Shown here: positions 1 through 13,528 of the stretch, piece after piece
How positions within the stretch are numbered: the first letter of the stretch is position 1
Layout of the letters: each line of letters starts with the position of its first letter
Program-made: the position numbers and the translations under genes
Notes under the pieces: generated by a model
Database searches by the model: none
The model's input: the letters and a program-made list of their open reading frames with translations, nothing else
Told to the model about the DNA's origin: nothing
NCBI GenBank assembly: GCA_902806595.1
Contig: CADCXC010000003.1
Span: 806,001-870,000, forward strand
Source: Pyrenopolyporus hunteri
Lineage: Eukaryota; Ascomycota; Sordariomycetes; Xylariales; Hypoxylaceae
Direction of reading: 5' to 3'
Length of the DNA stretch: 64,000 nucleotides

Positions 1-1979
1 GGGGGTTTGTATGTAGATATATATGTAGGTAGGTACCTATGTATGAATCTTCTGTCGCATGAATTTTCTTCGCTTGCCCGGCGCACGCGATAACGGCCTG
101 GACCTTGTGTCGTTCGCAGATGATCTATTATTAGCAGTCCGTTTTCTTCCCTCCGGTAATTCTAGGAGCTTGGAAAGCAAGTAGGAGCTAATCCGTTAAG
201 TTGATTAGTCGAGATATTAATGGTCAATCCTATAAGGCATTCCCCTTTGGCTGGTCCTGTTATTGCTGTCCTCTATCTTCAGTGCTGTCTTGACCCGAAT
301 TGATCCCCGTTATTTGTCAATTCAACTTGCCCCTCATCCGCAAACCACTCGTCCATGATATCTGCCCCTCCATTTCTTCGCCTTTTCACCATCACTCTAC
401 GTTACATTATTCTCTTACTTGCCGTACTGGCGGGTGCGAGTGCCCTTCAATCAAAACCGGAACAATCGGGGGACAAGCCAGATCTCATCCATATATCGGT
501 CCAATTGAGTCCCAGCCATTCCCGCCACGCTTGCCCTGCCGAGTGATTGGCTTGCCACGGCCGGATCCATGGGTCAACCGAACAGCGAAGCCAACGAGCG
601 CGACCACGTTGCAAACCGCACTACATAGCACCAGCATCATGCACGCTGCATTAATCCTGTCGGCTGCGCGGCTTTACCCACAGCGGGCCAATTTAGGGGC
701 CATTCAGAGGCCTGCTTCTCGCATCGTTTCACCCGCGATGCAAAGCCGGATGCTGGTATTGGAGAGGGAGAAATCTTGAGGCCCAATGGCTTATAAAAGG
801 CGTCGGAATAGATAGCACACGCCACTAATAACCACTGAAATTGTTTACCTAGGCATCCTACCTGCCAGATAAGAACTCCGAGGGCTAGGTATCGTTAGGT
901 CAGTATGTATTCATAATCTCCTAATGAGAGATTAAAAACATTCGACCCAGCTTGATGTCATGGTTTTTATTCCATAATGGTAATGTTCGTAAGATCCTCA
1001 TTTCAGTCCGAATATTACGAGATAAGTTTTTCAGTCCACGTGGACCTAGGTAGGAAGCAGGTAGATAGTTTGGTAAGTAGGTGTGTATGACATACCGGTC
1101 AATTCTCGTCATCTTGAATATCCCAATCCCGACCGTGGCCAAGTGGTCATGCATCATGATGCTGCCAAACCTTTCGTCCCATCTTTCTCCGTCAGTCAGT
1201 CCCAGTGCCATTCTACATAGTATTGTACCTCCCTACGTATGTATAGGGCTACCCTGGCCTCGTTCTACCAAGGCTGCTTGTAGTTCTTGTCTATGGTTGG
1301 GCCGCTACCAGCTTCCCTGTCGAGTTATAGCTATTGCCCTTCACTCGGGTATTGTATGATTGCTTGGTCTGGCTCCCAGATCTAGATCTGTCTCAATCCT
1401 GGTCCAACCACCTTCGCGACGTGGCGCCAGTCTTGTCGTGTCTATCAGCGGCCCTTGAGTACCTGAGGCACTTTAAGCACCTCAAGCACGATATTGATCG
1501 CAAGAGCTTGAGATCTTACTCCACTGTGCCTCATTCAAGGCGTGGGGTATGTCCCATCTATGCAGTCTCTCTCGATAACGTACATAGGTAGGTAGTCATC
1601 AATCAGACGTCTCACATCCGTTCCCGGGCCACACAAACGTCATTCATCGTTCCGGGCTCGCAGAGAGATTTAATTTACACTTAGGACCACTCCGTGCTTT
1701 TGTCCCGCGTCCACTTAATTCTCTTCTCCATCCTTCGTGATATTGGTTTTATTTCATAGGATAGAATCTGCATTGCTTGCTCTACTCTCAACCAGCGGTC
1801 ACGTTCGTTTTAGGACGGATATCCAACAGTCGTATCTGATGGCTTAGTCTCCAGCCGATTGATCTGGCCTCCTCAAACACCTACGTGGTAGTGTTCGTGT
1901 ATTCGTCGCCCCGCATAGGAAACCACCAAGACAATCCTCATATCACCAACGGGGCTCCCTTTTCACGGACCGACAAAGC
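1..1979. other. Intergenic left flank, no supported gene
   Basis: No reading frame here has a recognisable domain or convincing codon structure. TAGG-type microsatellite copies occur near 20-40, 1050-1080 and 1583. A TATA-like TTATAAAAGG lies near 791, with no gene assigned to it. The last 300 bases are pyrimidine-rich and are probably the promoter and leader of the giant gene that follows. Confidence 0.5.
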
Positions 1980-4900
1980 ATGACCGATCAAGGAGGGATT
2001 GCTTATAGTCCTGCTCGGGTCAACCCAATCGCCTACGTCCAATTAGCCGCCTACCCAGAAGGCGTTTCATTCGCCAACTATTCAAATGTACGGTATTTTG
2101 AACCCGTAGATTCGGATGAAGAGGACATGCCTCAATGTGCGTAAGTTCTTGTGGTAATTAATGTGTTTCTACTAATGCATCTCATAGCCGAAGAACACGA
2201 GCCGGAAAAAACTGATGTAAGCGTGGATCGACCTAGGTCGCCTACCGCACAGGAAACGCCAACCCCAACGGCTCTGCCGCCGGCTCCGGAAAACCCCCCT
2301 AATGAGCCGGAGAATGCACCATCGCCATCCGAACCGGCTAGCCCGGAACCGACCTCGATAAAAGACGAGAGTGTTAACGTCAATACCCACCCGGATGCCA
2401 AAATTGAAGAATCGAATCAGGATGGAGAAGACCGGAATACAGCAGAGGAGGGTAACGATGCGCCACTGCCGCCGGAGTCAATCAGCCCAGACCCTACCAT
2501 AGCCAATGATGAGAAAGCCGGGACTGATACCCAGACAGGCCCCAAGGATGCCGCGCCGAGCGAGGATGGAGGAAGCCAAGAAGTAACAAAGGAGCGCATC
2601 CCCCCCGTTGAATCAATACAAGCGGATCAGTCCTCGCATGGTGAATCACTAGAACAACATCCCGATAGGCAAGCTAATGAACAGAAAGCGACGGAGGTTA
2701 CGGACCAGTCGACAGAGGGTACCGAAGCCTCCCTCCCTGCTTCAACAGAGGGTGCCTTAATAGGGGAGACTGAGGACCAGAGTGCGTCGGCAGAGAGGGC
2801 TGTGGCCCGAAGTACATCAGCAGAAGATATAAAAACTCAACCTGACAAGCAGGATACTACGGAACCGGCCGCAGAACCTGAAGCCCCGACCCCTGCCGAG
2901 ACGACGGGGAATGCCCCAGCAGAGCCAACAGGGAACAGTGAGGGTCAAACAAAGTCGGGTCTAGATGATACGCCGATAGAGGGAGATGGGCCCCCATCTC
3001 ATGTCGGCTCAAAGAGTCAGCCGACAGGAGAAGCTGAGGCCCAGAGTCACCCAGGAGAAGAAACTGAAAATCCGAACTCGGTTGAGCCAGGAAGTCAGGC
3101 GACAGAAGAAATTGGGATCCAAAGTACACCAACAGATTCGACTGAATCCCAGACACAGTCAGTAGAAGAGATTAAGCCCTCACCCCCAATTGAGTCGGGA
3201 CGTGTGCTAGAAGGAGAAATCGAGCTTCAGAGTACGTCAACAGAAGAGACCGAAATCCAGGATAAGCCGAACGAAAATACCGATGCCCCGCCCCCAACTA
3301 ACCTAGGAAATGAATCGGCCGAACAAGTTGAGATCCAACAGACAGAAGAGCCTGAAGCCTCGAATAGATCGACGGAAGAGAGCGAGACCCAGAGCTCTCC
3401 CATAGCGGATACCGCGGCCCTGCCAGTCGAATCTGAACGTCAGCCAACAGGGGAGGCTGATACCCTACACCCGGATGAGGCAGATGGTAGGGCAGCGGCA
3501 AATGAGGGAACCTCGTCACCGATACATCTAGAGGACCAGCCGGCGGAAGAGACCAAGGTTCAGGACCAATCAGCTGGAGAAGCTGATCTTACGGCGGTCG
3601 CTAAAACGGATAGTGGCCAGACAGACAAGGTTGAGGATTCACCCCCGACCGGGTCGGAAGGCCAGCTAACGGGAGAGGACGATCAGAAAGAAGCAGATGC
3701 GCTGGATTTAGCACCAATAATTCCATCCCAGCAAGCAGGAGACGCCGAGACCGATGTCGAGACCCCACCACCGGATAAGTTAGAAACTCAATTGACAGGC
3801 GGCACCGATGTTCAACCTCTGGGAGATTCAGAAGAGCCGCTAACGAAAGAGGCCGAGGCCTTGCCCTTAACCGAACTAGAGAATACGCCCGCCGAAGAAA
3901 TTCAGGCTCCCCCAGCGGATGAGGCGGGGAGCCAGCCGACACAAGACACTGATGCTATACCTTTGGCTACGTCGGACAATGCGCTAACGGGAAAAGATGA
4001 AGCTATACTTTCGGTAGATTCCGTTGAAACACCAGAAGATACTAGCATCTCACTCCCGGCCGAACCAGTAACTCAATCGAATGAGGAGGCACAAATCGAA
4101 CGCTCGGTCGGATCGGATAGTCCGTCAACGGGAGAAACCGAGATACCGCCTCTAGATAGGCCAGAGGACCAGGGCGCAGGGGAGTCCCACACCCCACTCC
4201 AGGCCGAGTCCAAAGGCACACCGGCGGGAGATGCCGATACCACAGTCCTAGCCGAGCCAGAAGGCCAGGAGACAGAAAAGACCGAGATACAACCCCCGAT
4301 AGAGCCAGAGAGCCAGCCCGATCAACACTCCACATCGGAACCTGTTTCAGAACAGGCGAGTCCGGATCAACCAAAAGAAGCTCACGAACAAGAGTCAGTG
4401 GAATTAACTACAGAATCCGTAAGTCTATATGTTTGGTATTCCATGGCATCACATTCTCTCATCTTATATGTTTGGTGTCATCAAAATTATTAACGTTATT
4501 CTATAGATTCCAGTAGCCGGAACCCCCGAAGCCCCGAAGTCAGATGCGGCGGAACTCAATTCGACCACTGTAAGTAGATACACTCGATATTCTCCAGTGT
4601 TCACCATCAATATATGTATCATGCTTCATATTGTTAGACTGACGCTGTATTAAAGGTTCCAGTCGCTGAGATCTCCGAACCCCCCGATTCGGATACGAGA
4701 GGCGAAACCACGGAGACACAAGAAAGTGATCAAGCCGAAAACTCCGCTGATATAGAACCACAAATAGTGACCACCCATGACGAACCTCACGAAGACATTG
4801 CTCAAGAAGAACCCGAACAGGTCCATGAGCGGCAAGACTCCGGGCAACAAAACGCTGAGGGGATTGATCCCGGGCGGGAAGAGCCAGAACCACCAGAGGA

Positions 4901-7900
4901 AAATATAACGCCCCAAAGGGAAGACTCCAAATTAGGCCCAAGCGAAGCCGGAGAAATCAGCGAGAAACCTCCAGGGGATAGCAAAGATCACAAGGCCGAT
5001 ATAGTATCTATAGCAGAGCCTCAAAGCCAGGAAAATAAGGGGGTCGTGGATACACAGGAAACGGAGCCAGAACAGGCTCATTTCGCAGAAAATAGCGACG
5101 TAAAACTCGGACAGGATACCGAAACGGTTAAGGAGGCCGTTATTGAGCCGACATTTCTGGAAACCACTCCAAAATCAGCTATAGGTGCAGCTCCAGAGGG
5201 AGGTCTGGAACAGTTAGACTCCCATCCTGCCGATAATGAGCCAGCTTCTGCCTCAACTGAACCGACACATACCAACACCGAAGAAGCCGTCTCTCAAGGA
5301 CCTGACGGCCCGAAAGAACCTACCGTCGATATACCTGTTATCGAACCTTCCCAGCCGATCGAGCAACAAGCTGAAGCGCCAATTCTTGATCAACAGGAAC
5401 CAAGTGTTTCGGAGAAAGAAGCTAATGAGGTAGTGGCCCCTGATACTAGCGCACCTATCGAAGAGGACAATGAAAGTTCTCCTACGTTGGTCCCCGTCTC
5501 TGAATCCATGGATCCCTTAATTGAAGATGCTTCCAAGCCAACGGGTGCAGAAGTGACATCTGAGTCTTTAAGACAGGATACAAAAGAGGATCAAGGACAC
5601 ATAGAGGTTACCAAGGATACTGAAAGCGAATCAGTTGTTGGCCCCTCAGAAGCCGAAGGCCCCCCTGAAAACTTAGGCGAAACCCGTAACACGGCTGATA
5701 CGATAGAAACACTCATATCTCAGCCACAGGAGAGTGGAAGTAACAGTCAGACTGAAGCTGAGGGTCGAATCGGGGTTATCCCCAACACAGCTGAGAGCCT
5801 CCTAAAATCTTCCGGGGACATCGAAGAAGCAGCAAGGACCACAGATACACCGCGAGAAACCGAAGATACCAGCCAAGCTGAAGCTGAGAGCCACATCAAA
5901 GTTATTCCCGAAGAGACCCAAGGGCCCCCTGAACCCCCAGAGAACATGGGTAGCCCATCCCCGCCACCCGAAGACGAAAGTGGCAGCCAGGTTGAGGTCG
6001 ACGACCAAACTAAGGTTAACCCCGAGGAAGTTCAAAGCCCCGTGAAATCTTTAGAGGTTGTTGATAACGCGACAGGGACAACTGAAACTCCCGCAATTCC
6101 ATCAGAGAACGAAGACGTAAACCAAACCGAGGTGGGGAGCCAAACCGAAGTTGATCCAAAACCTTCAGAAGATATTCCCGCAGCTCCACAACCCGCAAGT
6201 GAAAGTACTAGCGGAATCGAAGCCGAAAACGTTAGTTCCGAATCTGAGAAACACGAACACACAGAACCGGCAACCGAAGAAGAACCCCTAGGAGAGCAAT
6301 TACTCGCTGTAGATGAACCTATGAAGGAAGTTGGACTTACCCATAAGGACGAGCCCGTCGAGGAAGAGCCTACTGAACAAGGGCTCGCTGAGGAGGAATC
6401 TCCTAAGGTAGAAGAACCCACACCAGAACCCGACAACCTCGTAGTGAAATCCCTAGGCGACCTTACCGAAGGCACGGATACCGAAGACGAGTTTGTTATC
6501 GTTGATAAACCCACTGAGGATACATTGAATGAAACCAGAGATATTCCAGAACAGCAAGAGCAATCAGAGAAAGAGCTTAGCGTGGAGAGCCCGGATAGCC
6601 CAACCAAAGGCCCCGTCGAAACCGAGCAAGAACCGCTTGAGCAATTATCGTTGGAAGAACGAGAACCAAGTCAAGTTATAAATCCGGAGACTCCAACTCA
6701 AGACCAAGCTCCTATGAGTGATCCCATCGTCCCCGACCCGGCCCAAGCTCCTGCGGAGAATGTTCCTGTAGGGTTAGCACAAAGAGAAGGCCATGACCTT
6801 AACGACGCAATCAAGAAACCCATAGAACCGTCTACCACGTCAGCCCCAGACCGCACCACGCCTCTCCACCCAAATACGAAAGACGAACAAGAAATCACTG
6901 AGGTACACGAACCTAATCAACTTCCCAACATCCCCGTCGAGCCAGAGCCTGAGCCGGACAGCGGTGTCGCCGTTGCCCCTATTGAGGATGAGGCTGTGCC
7001 TAGTGACAAAAAGGAGTATACCAGCGAGGTACTTCACGAAACGATCCCACCGAGTCAGTCTGAGTCAGAAGAAGCCGTAGTTCCCGAAGCTCCAAGCCAT
7101 GATGTGCGGGCAGAGGAACACCAAGAACCTAAAGACCCTAGCTTGGTCAATATTTCTAGCAATGAGTCCGAGAGCGCCCCGGAACCCCTCCCGCAGGATG
7201 TATGTGACGACGAAGACCGTAACTCTCACGCCGTAGCAAAGGGACCGCAGCCCATAAAAGAAGAACCGATCGTCGTCGAGCTGCTTGAAGTAGACCAAGA
7301 TCCCGAAAGCAACGAGTTAACCACCCAACAAGAGCCCGAAATCACGCATCTCGAGGCGTTAGAAGATACAGCCCGTATGCCTGATATCTCGCCAGCTGTA
7401 GTAACGGAAGAGCCTAAGGACACACACGAGGAAAGAGAGGATCATGTGGGCACAACGGAACCCAGCGTCACCGCCTCCGACAAGCAGGCGGTCCCCAATG
7501 AACAACCCGACACTATCGCACAAGTCCCCATGGAGAGCCCTAACGAGCCTGATTCTGAACTTGCGCAATCACCCTCCGCATTTAAATCATCAAAACTATC
7601 TATCAGCCCTATACCGAGTACTACTATACTCAAGTCTGATCCTCCGGATAATTCCCCGCTGAATAGCAATGAAGCTGGAAAAAACGCGACTCAAGCTCCA
7701 AAGCCAACTCCTCCTGCCCCTAACCCGCCAAAGGAATCCACCAACAGATTTCCAAGCACCCCTGCCCCTGAGTCTGGTCTCCAGGCCAGTTCCCAGTCGG
7801 ACAATGCCCAAGCGGAGCCAAACATAAATCAAAACCTAAGATCGATCCGGGAAGATAGGCCGACTCGAGAGGTTAATAAGAAATTAGACAATATCTCACT

Positions 7901-8885
7901 GCCGAAGCCTAAAGCTAAAAGTCCGAAGATCAGCCAAAATGATTTCTCATTACCTATGAATGCCCCACCAACAGGCAATGATGAGAAGAAATCCGCCGAG
8001 GAGCGACGTCACAGGCACCGACGTCACAGCCATCATCACCATCGCCATCACCACCATTCGTCACAACAGAGAGATAGCAAGGGTAGTGGCGAGCAGCTCC
8101 ATCCCCGTAATAATCGACTAGAAGGCGACCCCTGGGAGAAGGTGCCTTCTCATCGTTCAGCTCCTCCCGCGCCCAAGGGACAAGACAGCGGGTTCTCACT
8201 CGAAACCGCGCGTACTAGCTACGCCTCGAGCCGGAAGCAACGCACTCCCGAAGAACAAGCAGCCCATGAGAGACGTAAGGAAGAACGACGCGCCGCTCGC
8301 AAGGCCTACGAAAGGGACCTGGAGAGCAAGGGGAAGGACCTAGAGATACCTCCCAGCGACCGGCATTCCTCCTACCGTAGCTCAAGACGACACAGCATAT
8401 CTCACCCCGAGAAATCCTATTCCGAGAATTCACGTTCCGAAAGACGTTCGGAGAGGTCTCAGCCGGAGAAGCAGTCTGAACGGTCTTACTTCGAGAGAAT
8501 CTCGGCGTCTTCGCAAAAGAGATTCTTTGGTACGAAGAATTCCGAAAGCCTTATGGCTTCGAACCACGTCCCCCGTTCCAGAGCAAACAGCACTAACAGT
8601 ACGCCTCCGGTGCACAACGAGCCGTCGAGGTCAGGGGGCCTGAAGCGCTCTAACACCAGCAAGTCGAGCCATAGGTTCCACGACCAAGACGAATCGCCTA
8701 GGAAGCACAGGTCTGAAGGGAAGAACGGGTCCAAGGCCGAATCTACCAGCTCCAGAACGTCTCCCCCGGTGCCGAAGGACGAACACAGAAACTATAGGCG
8801 AGAGGAGAGACAGAGAGCTCGGGAGGCCGAGGCCCAGAAGAAGACCACCGGATTCCGCGCCGCCATCAAGAAATTATTCACCTAA
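1980..8885 (+). CDS. Giant acidic repetitive disordered protein (2226 aa), function unknown
   Basis: Four exons fit one frame: 1980-2136, 2188-4418, 4507-4569, 4656-8885. Donors are GTGCGT, GTAAGT and GTAAGT; acceptors are ATAG, ATAG and AAAG. Intron 1 needs the GTGCGT donor, because the GTAAGT four bases downstream breaks the frame. The N-terminus (MTDQGGIAYSPARVNPIAYV) is the only folded-looking part before about 1850 residues rich in Glu, Pro, Ser, Thr, Gln and Asp, with degenerate repeats of E-T-E, P-P and Q-S-T units. The last 350 residues change to strongly basic: a His/Arg tract near residue 1935, an RTPEEQAAHERRKEERR helix, Ser-Arg runs, and an amphipathic end, GFRAAIKKLFT. I recall large fungal proteins loosely labelled involucrin-repeat or glutamic-acid-rich with a similar tail, but cannot assign a function. 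No membrane segment or catalytic motif is visible. Coding status is secure from the 4-kb open frame; the start is probable. Confidence 0.85.
2700..4390 (+). repeat. Degenerate in-frame coding repeat
   Basis: Within exon 2 of the giant gene, units of roughly 18-25 codons recur. They consist of an acidic E-T/A-E step, a short P-P-x-E or Q-S/P-T core, then a gap, for example around 3060-3180 and 3220-3300. Copies are diverged and vary in length, so this is an old, slipped coding repeat rather than a recent satellite. Confidence 0.55.
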
Positions 8886-11800
8886 ATGGCGGCTTACCAG
8901 AAGAGTCTTATCGGCAACAATTGGCGAGGATATTTTTCACGTAATGATTTATGAACTGTCGAATCTATGTAAGGATAACGAGGCCACGTTATTTCATATG
9001 TCTCAAGTCTGAACGATAAGTTTCCGGTCGGCTTTCTATTCTGTCTGTCGAGGGCAAGCTGTGTTATTCTGTATTGTTACGATGTGTATGAAAACCTGTA
9101 CGAGATAACGATTTTACTACTTACCTTATTTTAATACCGGAGCATACGAACTTCGATGGATTTCTTTTCTACACAAAAGGGGTTACTACTTAGGTAGGTA
9201 GGTATCTAGCAAAAGGGATCTATTTCCTAGTGTGCAATATCAACGAGATTATTTTCCCAGCCTAATACGAGATTTCCATTGACGGTGTCTTTATCACGTC
9301 CATTAAACCGGTTACACTGATTATACACTTTTATAAAACACCCCCGAGTACGTAAGTACATATACACCCAGGAGGCAAGCAATGAAAACCTCAAAAGTAT
9401 AACGTGCTTTTTTAAGGTAAGTGTATAGGTCCACGAGACCTCGAGACGCAAAGTGGCCAGCCGTCTGGATATTCTATTTCTTTCTCGGCCGTTCATGATC
9501 CAACCTCTTATGCGTACGACGGGGCGTTCATCAACTCATCCCTAATAGTCAGTGAAAAGTTTGTCTCCTTGTTGTAATCCACAGTCTTAATAGATCACAC
9601 GGTAAACCCGTTGCATGCTTGGTCACTATACTATACTATTCTTTATTCCCTACCAACTCGGCACCCTACGTTGTTATTAATCCGCGGAATTTACTCAGGA
9701 TTAATTGTTTTACTATCAAGTTCAGTTGATCATATGTTCCGCAATTCTACGGCCTCCTAAGCCATAGATATCCAGGCATTGGGGACCGGCTCCCCAAGTC
9801 CTTAAAGCATATGGCACAACTATGAGATAATTAAGGCGAATGCATAACATACTACGGGATAGTCTTCTTAATCATACACAGTTATAGCTAGGGTCAGGTA
9901 AGGAAGGTGGTTACAGCATATATGTAGTTTATATCCTAGGAAACTCATCACCAAGACTCAGTAACCTTAACAAAAACTTCCTATATCCCTAAAGCACGAT
10001 GTTTCTATTGGTCCTCCCAACGGAGTTTAAATTTTGACTATAACTGCAAACTCCCAGTAACGTCAACATACAATACCTAGGTAGGTAGACATCATATATG
10101 TTCAAACAATTAGTTCCCATTTGCGTGCTGGGTAATTGCAATATTGCGACGGTCATAGGCATATATTCCACTAAGCAACAAGAAGCCATTCGCCGATCAT
10201 GTTCCTAGGCACGACCCCTGGACTGTTGGCCCCCTAGCGCAACGCCGGAGGTGTTTGACAACTAGACCTTGCATAAGCTTCCTATGCACCATGATTCGCA
10301 TCATGCAGTAGCGCATGAACCCACGGGGTTAGCCAATCGGCTCCATTGCTCTCGAGGGCCTAAGGTAGACTCATACATTAGTGCGCTACTCGCAACCTGT
10401 TCACGCGTGACCAATAAATATAGGGGCAGTCTCCGTCAAGAGCGAGGCCAGAATAAGTATAGAGTGCTGGTTCGATATGCGGGAAATATGGGTGGGTTTA
10501 CTCATTCCTCGTGGCCGGTCCTCATTCAAACTAACTGAGTGAAAAGTAGTAACTAAGGCACCTAGGTATATATAGAGCGATATATAGGTGATCTTGACAA
10601 AATACGGCAAGTATTCTAGTGAAAATTTATTCTTTATCAATAAAAGAGCCAGGCTAATCCGGCGCTAACAGATATTACAAGGGAAATATATAGCTTGTAG
10701 ACCTTCTCATCCACCCGGGCCCATTCCTTCAAGCAAGTTGCCGAGTCATAGCAACGCGACTATTCTATACATTAGGTACCTACATATTTCACATATACGT
10801 CCTAACTTACACACTAAGTGAAACTAAACATTTCCACTATGATATCCAGAACAGGGCTGACACTTCCTTCAGCTATTCCCTGTAGCTACGAATCCCGGAT
10901 TTGAAAATGAGGCTGTCATTAACTAGCGTCCGCCCATCGCATGGGTAGTATGCCAATAGAATTTCCGGAAGCGCGGCACATTCAGAGCATTTACAGGTTC
11001 TAGTCGTAGCCGTCCATATCACCCTCGCTGCTCCGAAGCGGCTAAGTGGATATACGTCTCAAACTAGTCCCGCCGCCGCCCGGCCGGCAAATACATAGAC
11101 AGGGAACTTGGAGATGTACAAGACTAGTCAAGCTACAGCCTCACTTTTTAACACAGGATCTAACGGAAGATTGCTACGAGCGGGAACGGCGGGCTACGCC
11201 GAATTTCGCTCTCCGAGTTAACCGTATGTTCCGACGAAGCACCTCGGATTTAGAATGTGTCAAGTATACTAGGACGAGTGTATGACTCTTCCTGACATTG
11301 TCCCCTGTAGGCTATGGTCTAGATTAGTTACTAGCTGGGGCATGAATCAGGATTCCTTTTCTTAGGGCTTTTACTAGATGCATACTGATTACCAAACGAT
11401 CTCAAAAGTCACGATTATCACGGTATCATATACGGCGTTTCTCTAGTTCCCTGGTCCTTGCCATGTACTGTAACGAATGGCTCGGGAAGTTAGTAACCTC
11501 CGTGAAGCTCCAGGGACTACTCACCTACCTACCTAGAGGTAGGTATTCATCATTCACATACTTGATCTGCCGAGAGTGGATAACCCATGTATGATAAGCT
11601 TAACTACACGGTCCCTGCTAGTTAAAATACCTGACCCATGGGTAGTTCTAGAATAACAGGTTCACGACTTAAATATGTAGATCCTAGTACCTGGGAGTAT
11701 AGCCTAACCCAACAGCTTAACCGTGGCTCGATCAATCACGTCTTAGGCAAAACCCTACCACTAATCGATAGCCCTCCATCACCAACGAACTGACTAACTA

Positions 11801-13528
11801 CGTAGCTGAGATGTAAACATAAACAACATATACTATCCCATCCACAACTGCCGAGATACCACACGGGCCGCGAGGAAACCGGAAAGCGGGTTCTCGGCAG
11901 TAGATCTACACTACTGGTAGCCGCTCAGGGTGTTAGCTGGACGAATGCGGAATATCTATTGAATCTGGACGTGCCGTATATACGCGTATACGAACAAGTC
12001 TGACTTAAACGCTTACCTACCCCCCATAGATCTCATAGCCTAGTCAGCCTCATATAATATAATAAACCATTGGGTAGGTACCTGGATAATCTACCCGTAT
12101 ACTAAGTTCTTAATGACTATTACATTCACTTACGTATACATACGCCAACCGGCGTATACTCTTCCTCAGACCCCCCTTCCATATCAGTAATTAACACAGT
12201 ACGACGGGTAGGTATTTCCCTATGCCAAGCTACGTAACATGGTAGACGAGAGAATTCAACACGCAGTACTAGCCGGATAACAAGGTCTTACGGTATCAAG
12301 TCGGAAACCTTAATCAAGGCACGTCTGTCTGCTATGCGCAACGCAGAGCCAATGTTACCTACCTTTATAGAAGCACTAGAGCTGCTAGCCCTAAACATCC
12401 ATCTAAGTCACTTACCCACCAGATACGCAAGGTGCCTAACTGAGACACTCCCTCTTACGCTATCTACATGTAGATACAGCCTTCAGACGAAGGGACACAG
12501 ATCCTTGCTTCGATACAAGAACACCACGCCATCGAGGTCAGTAAATAGTGAGAAGTAAAATCACGAAGATATAGCTCGCTAACGTAAGACACACCATCTA
12601 TCTAGGTAGACATACTACTATTACCGTTATCGCCGGGGGCGAAGTTATTACCGCATTCGCCGCCGGCGATAAGTTTACCCTCTGATTATATAAACACTGA
12701 GGTAATCCCCAAAAAGAAGGTGGCCAAAATCCTCAGTACAATGCCTATCGAATGGCGAAAAGGCGCTAATTTGCGAAGAGAGCACTAGGGATGACATGCA
12801 TGGCATGCGGTAAGTACCTACATGCGCAAGCGGTCTACGTTGCGTTGCGTTCTTGCGAACCAGAAACGAGGACTAGGAGGCACACGTGGAAGACGAGACG
12901 GGTATCCCGTCGGCGATAGCAGAAAGGTAGATACACGTCTAAGGGAGGCAAGGAGCCACCTGTTAGCCGCTGTTTGGGCTGAGGACTGGCGGTCTCGCTC
13001 GGTGTCTGCAACTATGTATAGGTATATAATAAATAGGTGGCCAAGAGTTGAGGGCGTGGCGTTTCTTGTGCAGAACCAACTCTGTTGGCTATCTACCAGA
13101 TAGGTAGAAACACACATAACTCAATGATAGGGATGGCGTCCTGTCACATGATGGCGGCCCCTTTGGGAGGTTGAATGTACATACGACTTCGTTCTGCGGT
13201 TGGACCTTGGAGATGGCCCGTCCCGCCTCAGATATGTGGGGAGGGGCTCGCGAAGAAGCTGACAGCCGCCGGAGGGAACTAAGGAATACTGTTGATCTGT
13301 AAGAGCAGCGGTGAGACGGTGCGAGAAGTTGGTCAGACCCTCATAGGGTCCAAAAGGGAAGTCTGTCCCCTCTCGGCTGCAAGCCAAGTCGCCGTGCATA
13401 GAGCCGGTAGGAATCTACACAAATCGGTAACTCCGCAATAGGAATCGCGACAAATTCATTTATTGTTGCGGAGGAAAGAGGCTGGGCCCGAACGCCGTAC
13501 CTCTCGCGCGCCTCGCCTGTTACTACGC
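8886..13528. other. Gene-free interval with dispersed TAGG microsatellites
   Basis: About 4.6 kb between the giant gene and the 3' end of the WD40 gene. Open frames are short, overlap on both strands, and show no family resemblance. CCTA/TAGG copies lie near 9193, 10076, 10558, 11520 and 12070. One strong inverted repeat is listed separately. I see nothing else I can support. Confidence 0.5.
12627..12672. repeat. 17-bp inverted repeat (hairpin)
   Basis: The arm TTATCGCCGGGGGCGAA at 12627-12643 is matched by the reverse complement of 12656-12672 at 16 of 17 positions, with a 12-base spacer. The arms are GC-rich inside an AT-rich surround. An ATTACCG direct repeat also precedes the core of each arm. 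No gene adjoins it closely. Confidence 0.7.

Noticed and set aside
355..546. 63-codon frame with a hydrophobic, signal-peptide-like N-terminus
   Set aside because: The mature part has no cysteines or recognisable motif, it overlaps another open frame, and nothing else supports a gene.
2141..2187. Consensus GTAAGT donor for intron 1 of the giant gene
   Set aside because: It puts exon 2 out of frame; the GTGCGT donor at 2137 is the one that keeps the frame.
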